NCBI GenBank assembly: GCA_023428695.1
Contig: JAEYWY010000033.1
Span: forward strand, 92,943 to 156,942
Origin: Bacteroidota bacterium
GTDB lineage: Bacteria; Bacteroidota; Bacteroidia; Cytophagales; Cyclobacteriaceae
Reading direction: 5' to 3'
Length of the DNA stretch: 64,000 nt
The translations under genes were made by a program, and so were the position numbers. The notes beneath the pieces are model-generated. The model saw only the letters and a program-made list of their open reading frames with translations, had not been told where the DNA came from and did no database searches. Below are positions 7,997-16,913 of the stretch, piece by piece (the stretch's first letter is position 1; each line of letters starts with the position of its first letter).

Positions 7997-9500
7997 TCCG
8001 GATCTTGTTAATGATATAGTCGATGCCAAGTATCTCCGAGCATGTAAGTACAGCGCTCACTGTTACCCCTAGCACACCATGCAAATTAAGATTTTGCCCT
8101 GTGAGGTAAAGATTTGGAATCTTCGTCCTGGGTGAAATAAACGTTTTGAGCGGTTCGCGATAATCCTTCACAATGCCATACAACGATCCATCAGACGTCC
8201 CAATGTAGTCGCGTACAGAAAGCGGCGTTGCCGTATAGTACGATTGTATGGCTGACCTGAACCCGGGAAAACGCTTCTCGACAAGGTCAAACAATTTTTC
8301 GGCTTTCGCACGTTTGAATGCCTCATAATCCTCACCTCTGCTCTCCTCATTGGAGACGGTATTAAACGTATGCGCCCACTTCTCCACTTCTTCATAGCGC
8401 ATGTACGTCATCAGCGTAACAGCTTCAGCATATTCGTGATCTTCCTTCGACGATGCCGTAAAGAACATCGCGTATCCACGCGGCCAGTTGTCTTCGTTGT
8501 AGTTCAACACGCACCACGCATCGTTTTCCGCAAAGTAATAATAGTTGTGATTGACGTATTTCAGCGCGCGCTTCTTCAGGACGACATTTACATAAAACGT
8601 CGACACTGAATTATCAAGGCTCTTGATACGTGTGCGAAAAGCTTTCTTCAGCATATCGCTTTCCGTCATGTCGATAGTCTGTGCCGGATGCACGTTGGAT
8701 ATAAACAGGTTGCCATAGTATTTCCCGCCGTCCTTTGTTTCAGCGTACACTATTTTGCCACCCTCTTCTTTCAGCTTTGCAACATCCCGATGTTTAAGTA
8801 ACACACCGCCGCGTTTTCTGATTTCCGCCGAAAGGCGTCTGGCAATTTGCGAACCGCCGTCGACAAAACGCCAGCTGCTTTCAATGTAGCTGTTGATAAC
8901 CAGGGCGTGGACATACAATGGTGTCTTGTAGGGAACACCTGCATACAACAGGCTCGTTCCCGCCAGCACATTTTGCAGCTTCCTGTTGGTTGTAAGCGAT
9001 TCGATAAATGTCTGCGTATCGATTTCAAGCACGCCAACCTTCTCGAAGTAGTCACCGCTTCTCAGATTATACAACGGAAACTTGCTGCACACATCCCGAA
9101 TGCCATCACAGTATTTCCGGATCGCCTCTTCTTCGTCGGGAAATTCCGCAGCCAAGGTGCGAATAAAATTCTCATAACCCTGCGCATACCGGTAAACTTT
9201 GGGATCGTCGTCAAAGATCACTGCATCAAAAACGTCCTCATCAAGTTTACGGAGTTTAAGCTTGTCCATTATCCCGAGATACCGGAATAATGTGTTAAGG
9301 TTCTGACCATTGTCGAGACCGCCAACATAATGAACACCGGAATCGAAGATCACCCGATCGCGTACAAAAGTCTGTAGCGTTCCACCGATTTGTTTGTTCT
9401 TTTCGAGAATGCAGACCTTGTATCCCTCCTTGGCGAGAATCGTACCGCAGGCAAGACCACCGAGACCACTGCCGATTATCACCGCGTCAAACTGTTTCAT
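7989..9500 (-). CDS. Phytoene desaturase-like FAD-dependent oxidoreductase
   Basis: This 503-residue flavoprotein has the dinucleotide-binding motif VIIGSGLGGLACG at residues 8-20, followed by the ExNKQIGG segment typical of the phytoene desaturase/retinol saturase family. A C-terminal FAD-contacting region (LTGQNLNLHGVLGV) is also visible. In this operon it probably oxidises or reduces the polyene or the aromatic head group. The precise reaction and direction cannot be read from the sequence. It overlaps the downstream C45 gene and the upstream transporter fusion by a few bases, as expected within a single transcript. Confidence 0.85.
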   Translation of the reverse strand: MKQFDAVIIGSGLGGLACGTILAKEGYKVCILEKNKQIGGTLQTFVRDRVIFDSGVHYVGGLDNGQNLNTLFRYLGIMDKLKLRKLDEDVFDAVIFDDDPKVYRYAQGYENFIRTLAAEFPDEEEAIRKYCDGIRDVCSKFPLYNLRSGDYFEKVGVLEIDTQTFIESLTTNRKLQNVLAGTSLLYAGVPYKTPLYVHALVINSYIESSWRFVDGGSQIARRLSAEIRKRGGVLLKHRDVAKLKEEGGKIVYAETKDGGKYYGNLFISNVHPAQTIDMTESDMLKKAFRTRIKSLDNSVSTFYVNVVLKKRALKYVNHNYYYFAENDAWCVLNYNEDNWPRGYAMFFTASSKEDHEYAEAVTLMTYMRYEEVEKWAHTFNTVSNEESRGEDYEAFKRAKAEKLFDLVEKRFPGFRSAIQSYYTATPLSVRDYIGTSDGSLYGIVKDYREPLKTFISPRTKIPNLYLTGQNLNLHGVLGVTVSAVLTCSEILGIDYIINKIRNA

Positions 9501-12500
9501 GCACTTCGGGGCTCTTTGAAATCACAAAAATAACATTTGACGTGTACCTTGTTTCATCGTGCGTCGAAACCTCAAAACCACGCTCCTTCGCCGTCCGCTT
9601 CAGCCGCTCCCCTGAAATAAAATTCAGTTCGTTTCGAGCCTTGTTGAATCCAAGAATTTTTACCGAAAACAACTCCGTCAACCACGTTCCTCTGTGGCGC
9701 ACACCCAGGTCGCGATCGCCATCCCGGATGATGAGTTGTCCTCCGGCCTGCAGTGCATCAAGACAACGCGCGATCACATCCATTTGCTCGCCCGAAGTCA
9801 GATAATGAAGCACATCACTCATGATGATGCTATCATATCTGCCAAACTCAAATTTTGTAACGTCGGCATGAATGAACTCCAAACCCTCAGATTTCAGGAA
9901 ACCACTCCGGGCAGTCTCAATCTTTTCCAGATCGTAATCTACGGCAGTGACACGGCGTTCCGGTTCGAGCATATGCAACATGTGTGCAAGAAAGCCATAC
10001 CCACAACCAAGGTCGAGTACATGTCCCTGAGCCGGAACCAGCTCATGAAATATTTTATAGTTATCCTCAAGGCGAATCTTAACCCGCGCATACCATTCGA
10101 GCACCGGTCCCTTGTAGACAAAATTGCTTATTAGTCTGTTACGGAAATATTCCGGCGTTTCGCATTCACGGCGAAATTTCTCAAACTCCTGGCGGAAATA
10201 CCTGCCAATATTTTTCGCGCGCTCCTGGTATGTACTTCCGAACTGCAAATCATTTGGCTCAATATGTGGAAGCATTTTCAATGTAATAGCCCCATCGTTG
10301 ACGTACATCGTTCCCTTGGGAATAGTCTTGTCACTACCGTGATTCAGTAACGGCAAAATGGGAAGTTGTAATGCCTCAGCCAGATAAAAAGCGCCTTTGT
10401 GAAACCGTCCTATTTTCCCGTCGCTGCTTCGCGTTCCTTCAGGAAACACTACAACAGAATACCCTTCTTTCGTTCGTTGTCCGAGTCTCACAACTCCGTC
10501 GTCCGCACCTTCTGCTACCGGGTAATAGTCCGCAAGTCTCACCACGCCTCCAAAGACAGGAGAATTCCAAACCCACTTATTCGTCAGCAGAATGAGTTTC
10601 GGATGCAACATCGCCGACACCAGTATATCCATGAAACTGCTGTGGTTGCTGATGACAATTGTCGGCCTGGAGAATATCTGGTCATCAACACTGATCGTTC
10701 GCTTTCTGACATTAGCACCGCAATACACCAACGCGCCGGAGAGAAGTTGGATTAGTTTGTGAAACAGAAAACGTTGCCTCATGCGACCGATTGGCAATAC
10801 TTTGATCAGGAGGCCAAGCAATGTCAGTGTAAAAGACCCGACCACGAAGAAGGTATAGACGAACAGTGTTATCAGAATGCCCTTGAACGTCATGGGCGGT
10901 AGTCCTTTCCGGGTACGATTGGTTATCAGTGTTCGAAAGAAAAACGGCTCCAGTATCTGCGACATCACAAACACTGACACAATCCCAATTATCGAAATCA
11001 AGGCTATCGACTTGAGCGCAGGATGTTTTGCAAACACGAGCACACCGAGTCCACACACGGTGGTAAGCGTCGAAAGAAATATCGACGTGCGTATAGATTC
11101 AAGGTGGTTGTGGCCGCGGCGATATTCCTGTTGCAGGCCATCCATCGTAAAAATGCTGTAGTCATCACCCAGCCCGAATATGAACGTACTCACCATCACG
11201 TTGACCACATTGAATTCTATACCGGCGATTGCCATGATACCCAGTATCCACACCCAGGTAAAGAACATCGGAACGAACGTAATCAATGTGAGTTCAATCC
11301 GCCCGTATGATATCCACAGCATTATAAACACCAATGCAGAGGTCACGCTTACGATAAATGTAAAATCATCGTTGACGTATCCTACAAAAAGATTTGTCAG
11401 CATACTACGATCAAACGAAGTCGACGGGATTCCGGACACGGCGTCATAAAACTCCTGACGATCCTGTGGAAATACTCCGGCAAGTGCGACTACTGAAACT
11501 GAAGTGTCGTTTCTGATTATCAAATCTCTAAAAAAGTCTTCCCTAAAGCCGTGCGTGAGTTCCGATGGAATTGGCGCGTACGTTCTCGAAAGCAATGAAT
11601 CGGCATTGCCAATCAACACTGGAGAGAACTTCAATTCGGAACCTGTTTCCCGAACGACATCCATAACGCGATTTCGTTTTTCCGTGGTCCAATAGTCATT
11701 CCATTTCGCGAGGCGCACCTGCTGAAGCGAATCCGAAATCATCAACGTCGCCGCGGACGCGAGTCGGTTTACCAGTCCGTTCTTTTGAAGTTGTCTCAGC
11801 CGTGCGGTCGAAATTTCATTCTTACGCAACGCACTCTCAAGGGAACTCCCTGATGAAACCACGTACGCCGAACTCAACGAAGACTGGTTGATCTGTTCAA
11901 GGCGTTCACCTGATTCGCGAACATCATCCGTCATGAAATTAAGTTTGTTCATGTCGGCATTGAACGAAACATCGCCCGCGAAATACAAAAACACCGGCGT
12001 AAGCAGAAGTATTACGTATGCCGACCACTTGTTTGAGGCAAATGAAAATAATGCGTGCGGCAGGCGTGTCACATGACGGGACGATGCGAAGAGGCGTTCA
12101 CCGGCGAAGTGCGGCAAAAACACCATCGTAAACAAGGCTGCACCCACCAGACTAAGACCTGCGAACAAGCCAATATCCTGAAGCACTGCCGCATTGGTGA
12201 AACGCAGACTCAGGAATGCGAACACCGTGGTCAGGCTGCCGATTGTAAGCGGGTTAATAATTTCACGAATGACCCTCTCCGGATCACGCCTTTCCTTGAG
12301 GAATACGAGGTAGTGCAAGCCGTAGTCAACGGCGACACCCAGTATCACGGCTCCCACGGCAAGTGCGAGAACCGACAACGATGATTGCAGGAATGAGACA
12401 CACGTCATCGAAAACAGGGCTCCGAACACAACGGGAGCAAGAATGAGAAGCGGTACGCGCTTCTTTCGGAAGAAACCGAGTAGCGTGACAGCGAGCAAAA

Positions 12501-13338
12501 GGATCATAATCCCGACAGTCAACAACGTATCTTCTCGCAATTGCCTCGCATTCCCTTCTGCGACCACCGATGCGCCGAAAATTGACGCGGAAAGCTCCGG
12601 ATATTGTTCTGCCTGTGTTGCAAGAAGTCGCTCCAATTCCTCAAGCAGCACCGCATTACTGCGCGTGTCATCCGCTGAATAAACGGGTTGAATAAAGAAG
12701 ATCAGGTGCCTGTGGTCTTTCGTAACGATATAACTATCGTACAATTCCAGGTTTTCATCATACTGAAGGTGTTGCAGGCGCCTCAATATCAGGAACGAAA
12801 TACCGAGTGGGTCGCGCATGATGATCTCACGCGCGCCAATGCCCGCGGGGTGAATCAAGGTCCTGTAGTTTGCTTTGAGCGACTCGCGGACAGCCATCGG
12901 GTTGTTGAGTGTGTCCAGTGCAGCGTAATCCTCGTCGGTCAGAAACACAGGAAGGTGTGTAAGCACGGCATCGGCAAGTTCAATGACCTTGCTGTCATCG
13001 ACCGCACCCTGTACGTTTCTGATGTGGGAAGCAAGGTGAACATTAACGCAGTCGACAACCGCAGAGGCAAGTGATACCAGTTGATCCGGCTGTGGACGGT
13101 AGGCACTATCCCTGACCGAAAGCATCACGACAATCTTTTCCGCGGCACGTGAGTTTCTGAAAACGTGATCAATTGTCCTCACGCGTTCATCAGTTGGGAA
13201 TATCCGCGTGATATCAGACTCAATGTGCAGGCGACTCGCACGGAGCGCCATAAAGGAGACGATCACGACAAGCGCAATCCATAAGACTGCCCGGTGAGAT
13301 CGCAAATACCTGTACATTGAAATAAAGATGTTCTCCAT
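9487..13338 (-). CDS. MMPL/RND exporter fused to a PlsC-type acyltransferase and a SAM methyltransferase
   Basis: This is a 1283-residue three-part protein. Residues 1 to about 800 form an MMPL-type RND transporter with two six-helix bundles and large extracytoplasmic loops. Around residues 880-1060 lies a lysophospholipid acyltransferase domain with the catalytic HX4D motif (NHSSFMD near 897) and the VVFPEGTRS motif near 968. From about 1085 to the end there is a class I methyltransferase with the SAM loop VLDLGCGYGF near 1108. Exporter, acyl transfer and methylation in one chain suggests that the pigment is acylated or methylated while being moved to or across the membrane. The order of events is inference. 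Neighbours overlap or lie within 13 bases. Confidence 0.88.
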   Translation of the reverse strand: MENIFISMYRYLRSHRAVLWIALVVIVSFMALRASRLHIESDITRIFPTDERVRTIDHVFRNSRAAEKIVVMLSVRDSAYRPQPDQLVSLASAVVDCVNVHLASHIRNVQGAVDDSKVIELADAVLTHLPVFLTDEDYAALDTLNNPMAVRESLKANYRTLIHPAGIGAREIIMRDPLGISFLILRRLQHLQYDENLELYDSYIVTKDHRHLIFFIQPVYSADDTRSNAVLLEELERLLATQAEQYPELSASIFGASVVAEGNARQLREDTLLTVGIMILLLAVTLLGFFRKKRVPLLILAPVVFGALFSMTCVSFLQSSLSVLALAVGAVILGVAVDYGLHYLVFLKERRDPERVIREIINPLTIGSLTTVFAFLSLRFTNAAVLQDIGLFAGLSLVGAALFTMVFLPHFAGERLFASSRHVTRLPHALFSFASNKWSAYVILLLTPVFLYFAGDVSFNADMNKLNFMTDDVRESGERLEQINQSSLSSAYVVSSGSSLESALRKNEISTARLRQLQKNGLVNRLASAATLMISDSLQQVRLAKWNDYWTTEKRNRVMDVVRETGSELKFSPVLIGNADSLLSRTYAPIPSELTHGFREDFFRDLIIRNDTSVSVVALAGVFPQDRQEFYDAVSGIPSTSFDRSMLTNLFVGYVNDDFTFIVSVTSALVFIMLWISYGRIELTLITFVPMFFTWVWILGIMAIAGIEFNVVNVMVSTFIFGLGDDYSIFTMDGLQQEYRRGHNHLESIRTSIFLSTLTTVCGLGVLVFAKHPALKSIALISIIGIVSVFVMSQILEPFFFRTLITNRTRKGLPPMTFKGILITLFVYTFFVVGSFTLTLLGLLIKVLPIGRMRQRFLFHKLIQLLSGALVYCGANVRKRTISVDDQIFSRPTIVISNHSSFMDILVSAMLHPKLILLTNKWVWNSPVFGGVVRLADYYPVAEGADDGVVRLGQRTKEGYSVVVFPEGTRSSDGKIGRFHKGAFYLAEALQLPILPLLNHGSDKTIPKGTMYVNDGAITLKMLPHIEPNDLQFGSTYQERAKNIGRYFRQEFEKFRRECETPEYFRNRLISNFVYKGPVLEWYARVKIRLEDNYKIFHELVPAQGHVLDLGCGYGFLAHMLHMLEPERRVTAVDYDLEKIETARSGFLKSEGLEFIHADVTKFEFGRYDSIIMSDVLHYLTSGEQMDVIARCLDALQAGGQLIIRDGDRDLGVRHRGTWLTELFSVKILGFNKARNELNFISGERLKRTAKERGFEVSTHDETRYTSNVIFVISKSPEVHETV

Positions 13339-13350
13339 TGCTATTCCCCG

Positions 13351-13713
13351 TCACCGGACCGATGAGCGTTTTCCGTTTCTCTTTTGATTTCGCCTGGTGA
13401 GCTTAAGAATTCCATAGGCTACAACCCCAAAGATAACGCCTGCAATAATGGCAAGCGTAACGGCGCCGGCAACATATTGGAAAAAACTTGCCTGAATCAT
13501 ATCAAACGTGATATCCGAAGAAAACGAAATGTATTGGGCACGTTTTCCCATCCAAAAGGCACCGGCGAGATGACTTAGAAAAAGTATCACCGGGATCATC
13601 GGCGGAATACTAATGTTGGCAGCGATGATAACGAGAGGCTTGTTCAGCCGCAGCAGAAAGCTCAACGAAATAGCAACCGCCAGTTGAAATCCCCATATAG
13701 GCACGATACCCAT
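13351..13713 (-). CDS. DUF2062 membrane domain, probably the C-terminal part of a frameshifted glycosyltransferase fusion
   Basis: The 120 residues from ATG 13713 start inside a DUF2062 domain (MGIVPIWGFQ is an internal family motif) and contain three hydrophobic helices and a basic tail. The same frame remains open for 29 codons upstream of this ATG and encodes typical preceding DUF2062 sequence (KAFSVGFGVF), right up to the poly-A tract at 13799-13809. The real protein is therefore probably a fusion with the upstream glycosyltransferase (about 403 residues, 14561 to 13351). The stand-alone start at 13713 is unlikely to be natural. Confidence 0.7.
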   Translation of the reverse strand: MGIVPIWGFQLAVAISLSFLLRLNKPLVIIAANISIPPMIPVILFLSHLAGAFWMGKRAQYISFSSDITFDMIQASFFQYVAGAVTLAIIAGVIFGVVAYGILKLTRRNQKRNGKRSSVR

Positions 13714-13742
13714 AAAGACGCCGAAGCCTACTGAGAACGCTT

Positions 13743-14561
13743 TTACCTTGTCGGATTCGTCAGGGTTGAATAGATGGTCGTAGAGGACTTCCCTGAACTT
13801 TTTTTTTTTAAGCTTCTGATGAAGTCGCGGGGTTTGATGTAAAAGAACGCCGCCAGTACCAGGAATGTATTCAGGATACTGATACGCGTAAAATCCCGCA
13901 CTGGTCTGAAATGAGAGACGCGCTTTTCCTTCTCGGCGTAGAAAACCTTTACGGGTACCTCTGTAATTGCGATGCCTTTCCAGGCGGCGCGAACGAGCAC
14001 TTCGATTTCAAACTCATACTTCCTCGTGAAAAAAAGCATTCCGTCCAGCGCGCCAACGGGATACAGGCGATATCCGCTTTGTGTGTCGCTCATGCGGTAA
14101 CCCGTCTCCACCCAAAACCAGAAGTTCGAAAAACGATTGCCGAAGCTGCTCTTTCCGGGTACGCCGGCCTGCTCCATGTTTCTCGCGCCAATGATGATAG
14201 CCCGGCGGTTGTGTTCGAGTGCATCCAGAAACGCGGGCAAATCGTCAGCGAAGTGCTGGCCATCGCTGTCAATTGTGATGGCATATTCGTATCCCGATTC
14301 AACGGCTTTTGCAAAACCTTTGCGCAGCGCATATCCTTTGCCGGCGTTCTTCAAAATTCGCACTGAAGTAACCGGAAGCGATTCAATTATTTTGGCTGTT
14401 TCGTCAGTAGACCCATCGTTAACAACGATGATCTGATCCGTGTATCGCAAGACATCGCCAACAACGGATGCAAGCGTACCGGCATTGTTGTACGTCGGAA
14501 TCAACACACAAATTTTCCGCTGTCTGAAAAGCTCATGATATGAGAACTCTCCTTCCGTCAT
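13743..14561 (-). CDS. Family 2 glycosyltransferase (dolichyl-phosphate-mannose-synthase-like)
   Basis: A GT-A glycosyltransferase with the opening CVLIPTYNNA near residue 19, VVNDGST near 47 and the metal-binding DSDGQH near 98. It resembles dolichol-phosphate-mannose-synthase-type enzymes. In the pigment operon it may glycosylate the pigment or a lipid carrier. As read, the frame ends in an atypical serine/threonine-rich tail (SSGKSSTTIYSTLTNPTR) directly after a lysine run encoded by 11 As, which is the sign of a frameshift into the DUF2062 frame. It overlaps the upstream dehydratase by ATGA. Confidence 0.85.
   Translation of the reverse strand: MTEGEFSYHELFRQRKICVLIPTYNNAGTLASVVGDVLRYTDQIIVVNDGSTDETAKIIESLPVTSVRILKNAGKGYALRKGFAKAVESGYEYAITIDSDGQHFADDLPAFLDALEHNRRAIIIGARNMEQAGVPGKSSFGNRFSNFWFWVETGYRMSDTQSGYRLYPVGALDGMLFFTRKYEFEIEVLVRAAWKGIAITEVPVKVFYAEKEKRVSHFRPVRDFTRISILNTFLVLAAFFYIKPRDFIRSLKKKSSGKSSTTIYSTLTNPTR
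13799..13809 (-). other. A11 homopolymer: frameshift point between glycosyltransferase and DUF2062
   Basis: On the coding (minus) strand there are 11 consecutive As. In the glycosyltransferase frame they give Leu-Lys-Lys-Lys and then a non-homologous tail ending at 13743. With 12 (or 9) As the reading continues as KFREVLYDHLFNPDESDKVK into the DUF2062 domain without a stop. Possible explanations are transcriptional slippage, ribosomal frameshifting, a real mutation or a sequencing/assembly error. Confidence 0.8.
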
Positions 14562-14923
14562 ACGCGCTCAAGCGTGCCTTTGAATTTGAAGAAGGTCACT
14601 TCACCGGACAGAATGGTCGCGTTAATCGCGAAACCTTTTTCCGATGGCGAGAATGTTATGGCTACGTCAACTTCCTTATTTTCATCAGGATTTATAACCG
14701 CCAGAAACTTTATATTCTCACCCGTTGCTATCTTCAGTCGCGATGCCGTTTCCTTTTCCATGATTTCGCGGACGATTTGAATCATACAAACACCCGGAAC
14801 GACAGGTTGTCCGGGAAAATGCCCGTCAAAAATCGGGTGGCTGCGATGAAAGGAAATTGCCGCGTTGACGGCGCCATTCTCCTGGCGGGCGGTTTGAAGT
14901 GTATAAAATTTATCCAGTAGCAT
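14558..14923 (-). CDS. Hotdog-fold 3-hydroxyacyl-ACP dehydratase (His-bearing partner)
   Basis: A 121-residue FabA/FabZ-like hotdog protein. The catalytic His is present in GHFPGQPVVPG (His35). The position 14 residues later, which is the catalytic Glu in E. coli FabZ, is Gln49 here. The other dehydratase in this operon shows the opposite pattern, so the two may form one heterodimeric active enzyme, as described for the ApeI/ApeP dehydratases of aryl-polyene clusters. Role: removal of water from 3-hydroxyacyl-ACP during polyene elongation. It overlaps the glycosyltransferase gene by ATGA and abuts the lipoprotein gene. Confidence 0.83.
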   Translation of the reverse strand: MLLDKFYTLQTARQENGAVNAAISFHRSHPIFDGHFPGQPVVPGVCMIQIVREIMEKETASRLKIATGENIKFLAVINPDENKEVDVAITFSPSEKGFAINATILSGEVTFFKFKGTLERV

Positions 14924-15537
14924 TATTCCCTGTTAAGTTTCCTGAGGCGTATCCTCATGTCAAATGTGTGGTGCCTGATTTCAACCGCATCGGGTGCCGA
15001 GGTTTCTCCGTCAAACGTTACAGTAACCTTCCTTTTCCTGTCAGAACCGACCTCGAACCGTTGCAAAGAAGCACAATCCTTATCGGTAATAAAATACGCC
15101 GTTTCTTTTTTTTGATCGACTCCCGCGAACAAGGAATCGTTTAAGGTGAAAAATTCGAGCCTGGTTGCCTGAAATGGCCTCGCCACCAGCAAAGCAAGGT
15201 CGCTTCGCAGCAGGTTTATCACCACCTTTTTGTCCATCTGGGGCACGACCCGATGTACGACAAACTTTCCATTCGCGCCATATTCGAAATCAAAGAACGT
15301 TACGCCTGTTTCCGACGTAAACAGTACCCTGTGCACGCCATCCGGCAAGTTTTTCACGAACAACAGCCCGCTCATATGTCGGCCCATTACGTCAACAGAC
15401 GCATTGAACAATGTTGTCTCCATCGGCACGGGCCTGAGGGCATTCAAATCGCAAGGCGGATCAACGCGTCGCATACCGGCATAGTCCGAAGCGCATGCCG
15501 TGGTTACCAAAAGTATGCTACATAGAAAATACCGCAT
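14923..15537 (-). CDS. Putative outer-membrane lipoprotein of the pigment operon
   Basis: The protein starts with a short hydrophobic signal ending in a lipobox-like LLVTTAC, so Cys near residue 15-17 should be lipidated. The remaining roughly 190 residues are rich in beta-strand-like sequence (for example VHRVLFTSETGVTFFDFEYG). I do not recognise a named family. Its place directly after lolA suggests a LolB-like receiver that works with the LolA homologue in delivering the pigment lipid to the outer membrane; this is inference. Two adjacent ATGs (15537, 15540) are possible starts; the TTG at 15543 is less likely. Confidence 0.6.
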   Translation of the reverse strand: MRYFLCSILLVTTACASDYAGMRRVDPPCDLNALRPVPMETTLFNASVDVMGRHMSGLLFVKNLPDGVHRVLFTSETGVTFFDFEYGANGKFVVHRVVPQMDKKVVINLLRSDLALLVARPFQATRLEFFTLNDSLFAGVDQKKETAYFITDKDCASLQRFEVGSDRKRKVTVTFDGETSAPDAVEIRHHTFDMRIRLRKLNRE

Positions 15538-16153
15538 CATCAACTGGCGTGTTGAGAACTTTGTTGGTGAACGTCATCACCGTTTTGTCGCCCCCGGCTT
15601 CATTCATTTCGATAGTTGCCACCGAGTAGGTTTTCTTATCAATAATCAGATTGATCGATTGAAAAAAATCCCGCAGCGCTTTTCCCTGGGGATTCAAAAC
15701 GATTTTGTATTGCGTATCATTCTCGAAGACAGTTGCTGTGAAGTCACGACTGTCCAGAACACTTCCCCGAACGCAATCCAGCATGATCCTGTTCACCTGT
15801 TGAAAAAGTTTGCTTGACTTCACATTCATCTGATTGACTTTCTCGTCATCGCGGATGGAAATACGGTCCCCATTAATCACCATCTGATATACAAATGGTT
15901 TTTCATAATTGATACGAACCTTGTCTTCTCTCCGGAACCAGAACTTCCCACGCGAATGTATCGTCTCCGTAAGGGCGATGAGCTGTTTCTCCTGTTGAAA
16001 TTCACTGGTGATCGTATTTATTTTTGCCGATTCCGTTCGGAATTCAGTTCGGAATTTATCGAGATCACTCACAGGACGGAAGCTGCTTTGCGCAGACAGG
16101 CTTACCGCCTGGACGAACATCAACAGCACAGACAAAGCCATCCAGCTACGCAT
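15518..16153 (-). CDS. LolA-like outer-membrane lipoprotein carrier protein
   Basis: This 211-residue protein has a signal peptide (about residues 1-21, ending LSLSAQ) and the LolA pattern: TITSEFQQEKQL, SRGKFWFRREDKVRINYEKPF and a long half-barrel of strands. LolA proteins ferry lipoproteins or lipids through the periplasm. A LolA copy inside a pigment operon implies a periplasmic transfer step for the pigment or its lipid conjugate, between the MMPL exporter and the outer membrane. It overlaps the deacetylase gene by 8 bases and the lipoprotein gene by about 20. Confidence 0.85.
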   Translation of the reverse strand: MRSWMALSVLLMFVQAVSLSAQSSFRPVSDLDKFRTEFRTESAKINTITSEFQQEKQLIALTETIHSRGKFWFRREDKVRINYEKPFVYQMVINGDRISIRDDEKVNQMNVKSSKLFQQVNRIMLDCVRGSVLDSRDFTATVFENDTQYKIVLNPQGKALRDFFQSINLIIDKKTYSVATIEMNEAGGDKTVMTFTNKVLNTPVDDAVFSM

Positions 16154-16913
16154 ACGGTTTTTCGTTTAACAACTTGTCTACTCTCACAATTTCCAAACCG
16201 GATTTCCGGATATGTTCGATGACGTCGGGCAGGATATCGATCATCGCCTGACTGTAATCATGAAACAGGATTATGTCGCCATCCTTAAGCGACCGTGTAA
16301 CACGCGAAAACAGTCTTTGCCTGTCTGAAATTATGGTATCAAACGATCGAATGCTCCAGCCCACAACGGTGTGGTTAAGCCTGCGCAGCGATCTAGCAAT
16401 CATCGGATTCGTAACTCCGTACGGCGGCCGAAACAACCGAGGTCTCTTCCCGATAACACGATGGATGGAAACATCCGTGTCGTATAATTCCCGCGTCACC
16501 ATCGGCGCACTCTTGAGATCAAAGAATCTGCCATGCCAGTATGTGTGATTGCCAATGATGTGACCGGACTGGTCGATTTGTCTGACCAGTTCAGGATTTG
16601 CATCCACGCGATTGCCGATACAAAAGAATGCCCCCGGTATATTATACCTGCCGAGAATCTCAAGCACCTGAGTCGTCATTTCCGGCAATGGACCGTCGTC
16701 AAACGTAAGCGCTATCCCGCGGCCATTGCCATGCGTACGCACGTTAACGAAAAAAGAAAGTGATGGCATGATCACACCGGCAACTACGATAACAACATAG
16801 ATCGCCACCAGAGCGACGTACCACACCGATGGTATTTGAAACGTCCCATCCAGCGCAAGCGAGCCAATTATCAAGGCCAGGAAGATGATGGATATCAAAA
16901 AGTATCGCGACAT
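16146..16913 (-). CDS. Membrane-anchored polysaccharide deacetylase (NodB homology)
   Basis: Two hydrophobic helices (residues 4-20 and about 31-50) are followed by a NodB domain. The metal-binding and catalytic motifs are intact: TFDDGP at residues 70-75 and HTYWH at 123-127. The later motifs RPPYGV and DIILFHD are also present. This carbohydrate esterase 4 family normally removes N-acetyl groups from polysaccharides. Its part in the pigment pathway is unknown; it could act on a sugar or acyl group of the finished lipid, facing the periplasm. It overlaps the CLF-like gene by 19 bases. Confidence 0.85.
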   Translation of the reverse strand: MSRYFLISIIFLALIIGSLALDGTFQIPSVWYVALVAIYVVIVVAGVIMPSLSFFVNVRTHGNGRGIALTFDDGPLPEMTTQVLEILGRYNIPGAFFCIGNRVDANPELVRQIDQSGHIIGNHTYWHGRFFDLKSAPMVTRELYDTDVSIHRVIGKRPRLFRPPYGVTNPMIARSLRRLNHTVVGWSIRSFDTIISDRQRLFSRVTRSLKDGDIILFHDYSQAMIDILPDVIEHIRKSGLEIVRVDKLLNEKPYA

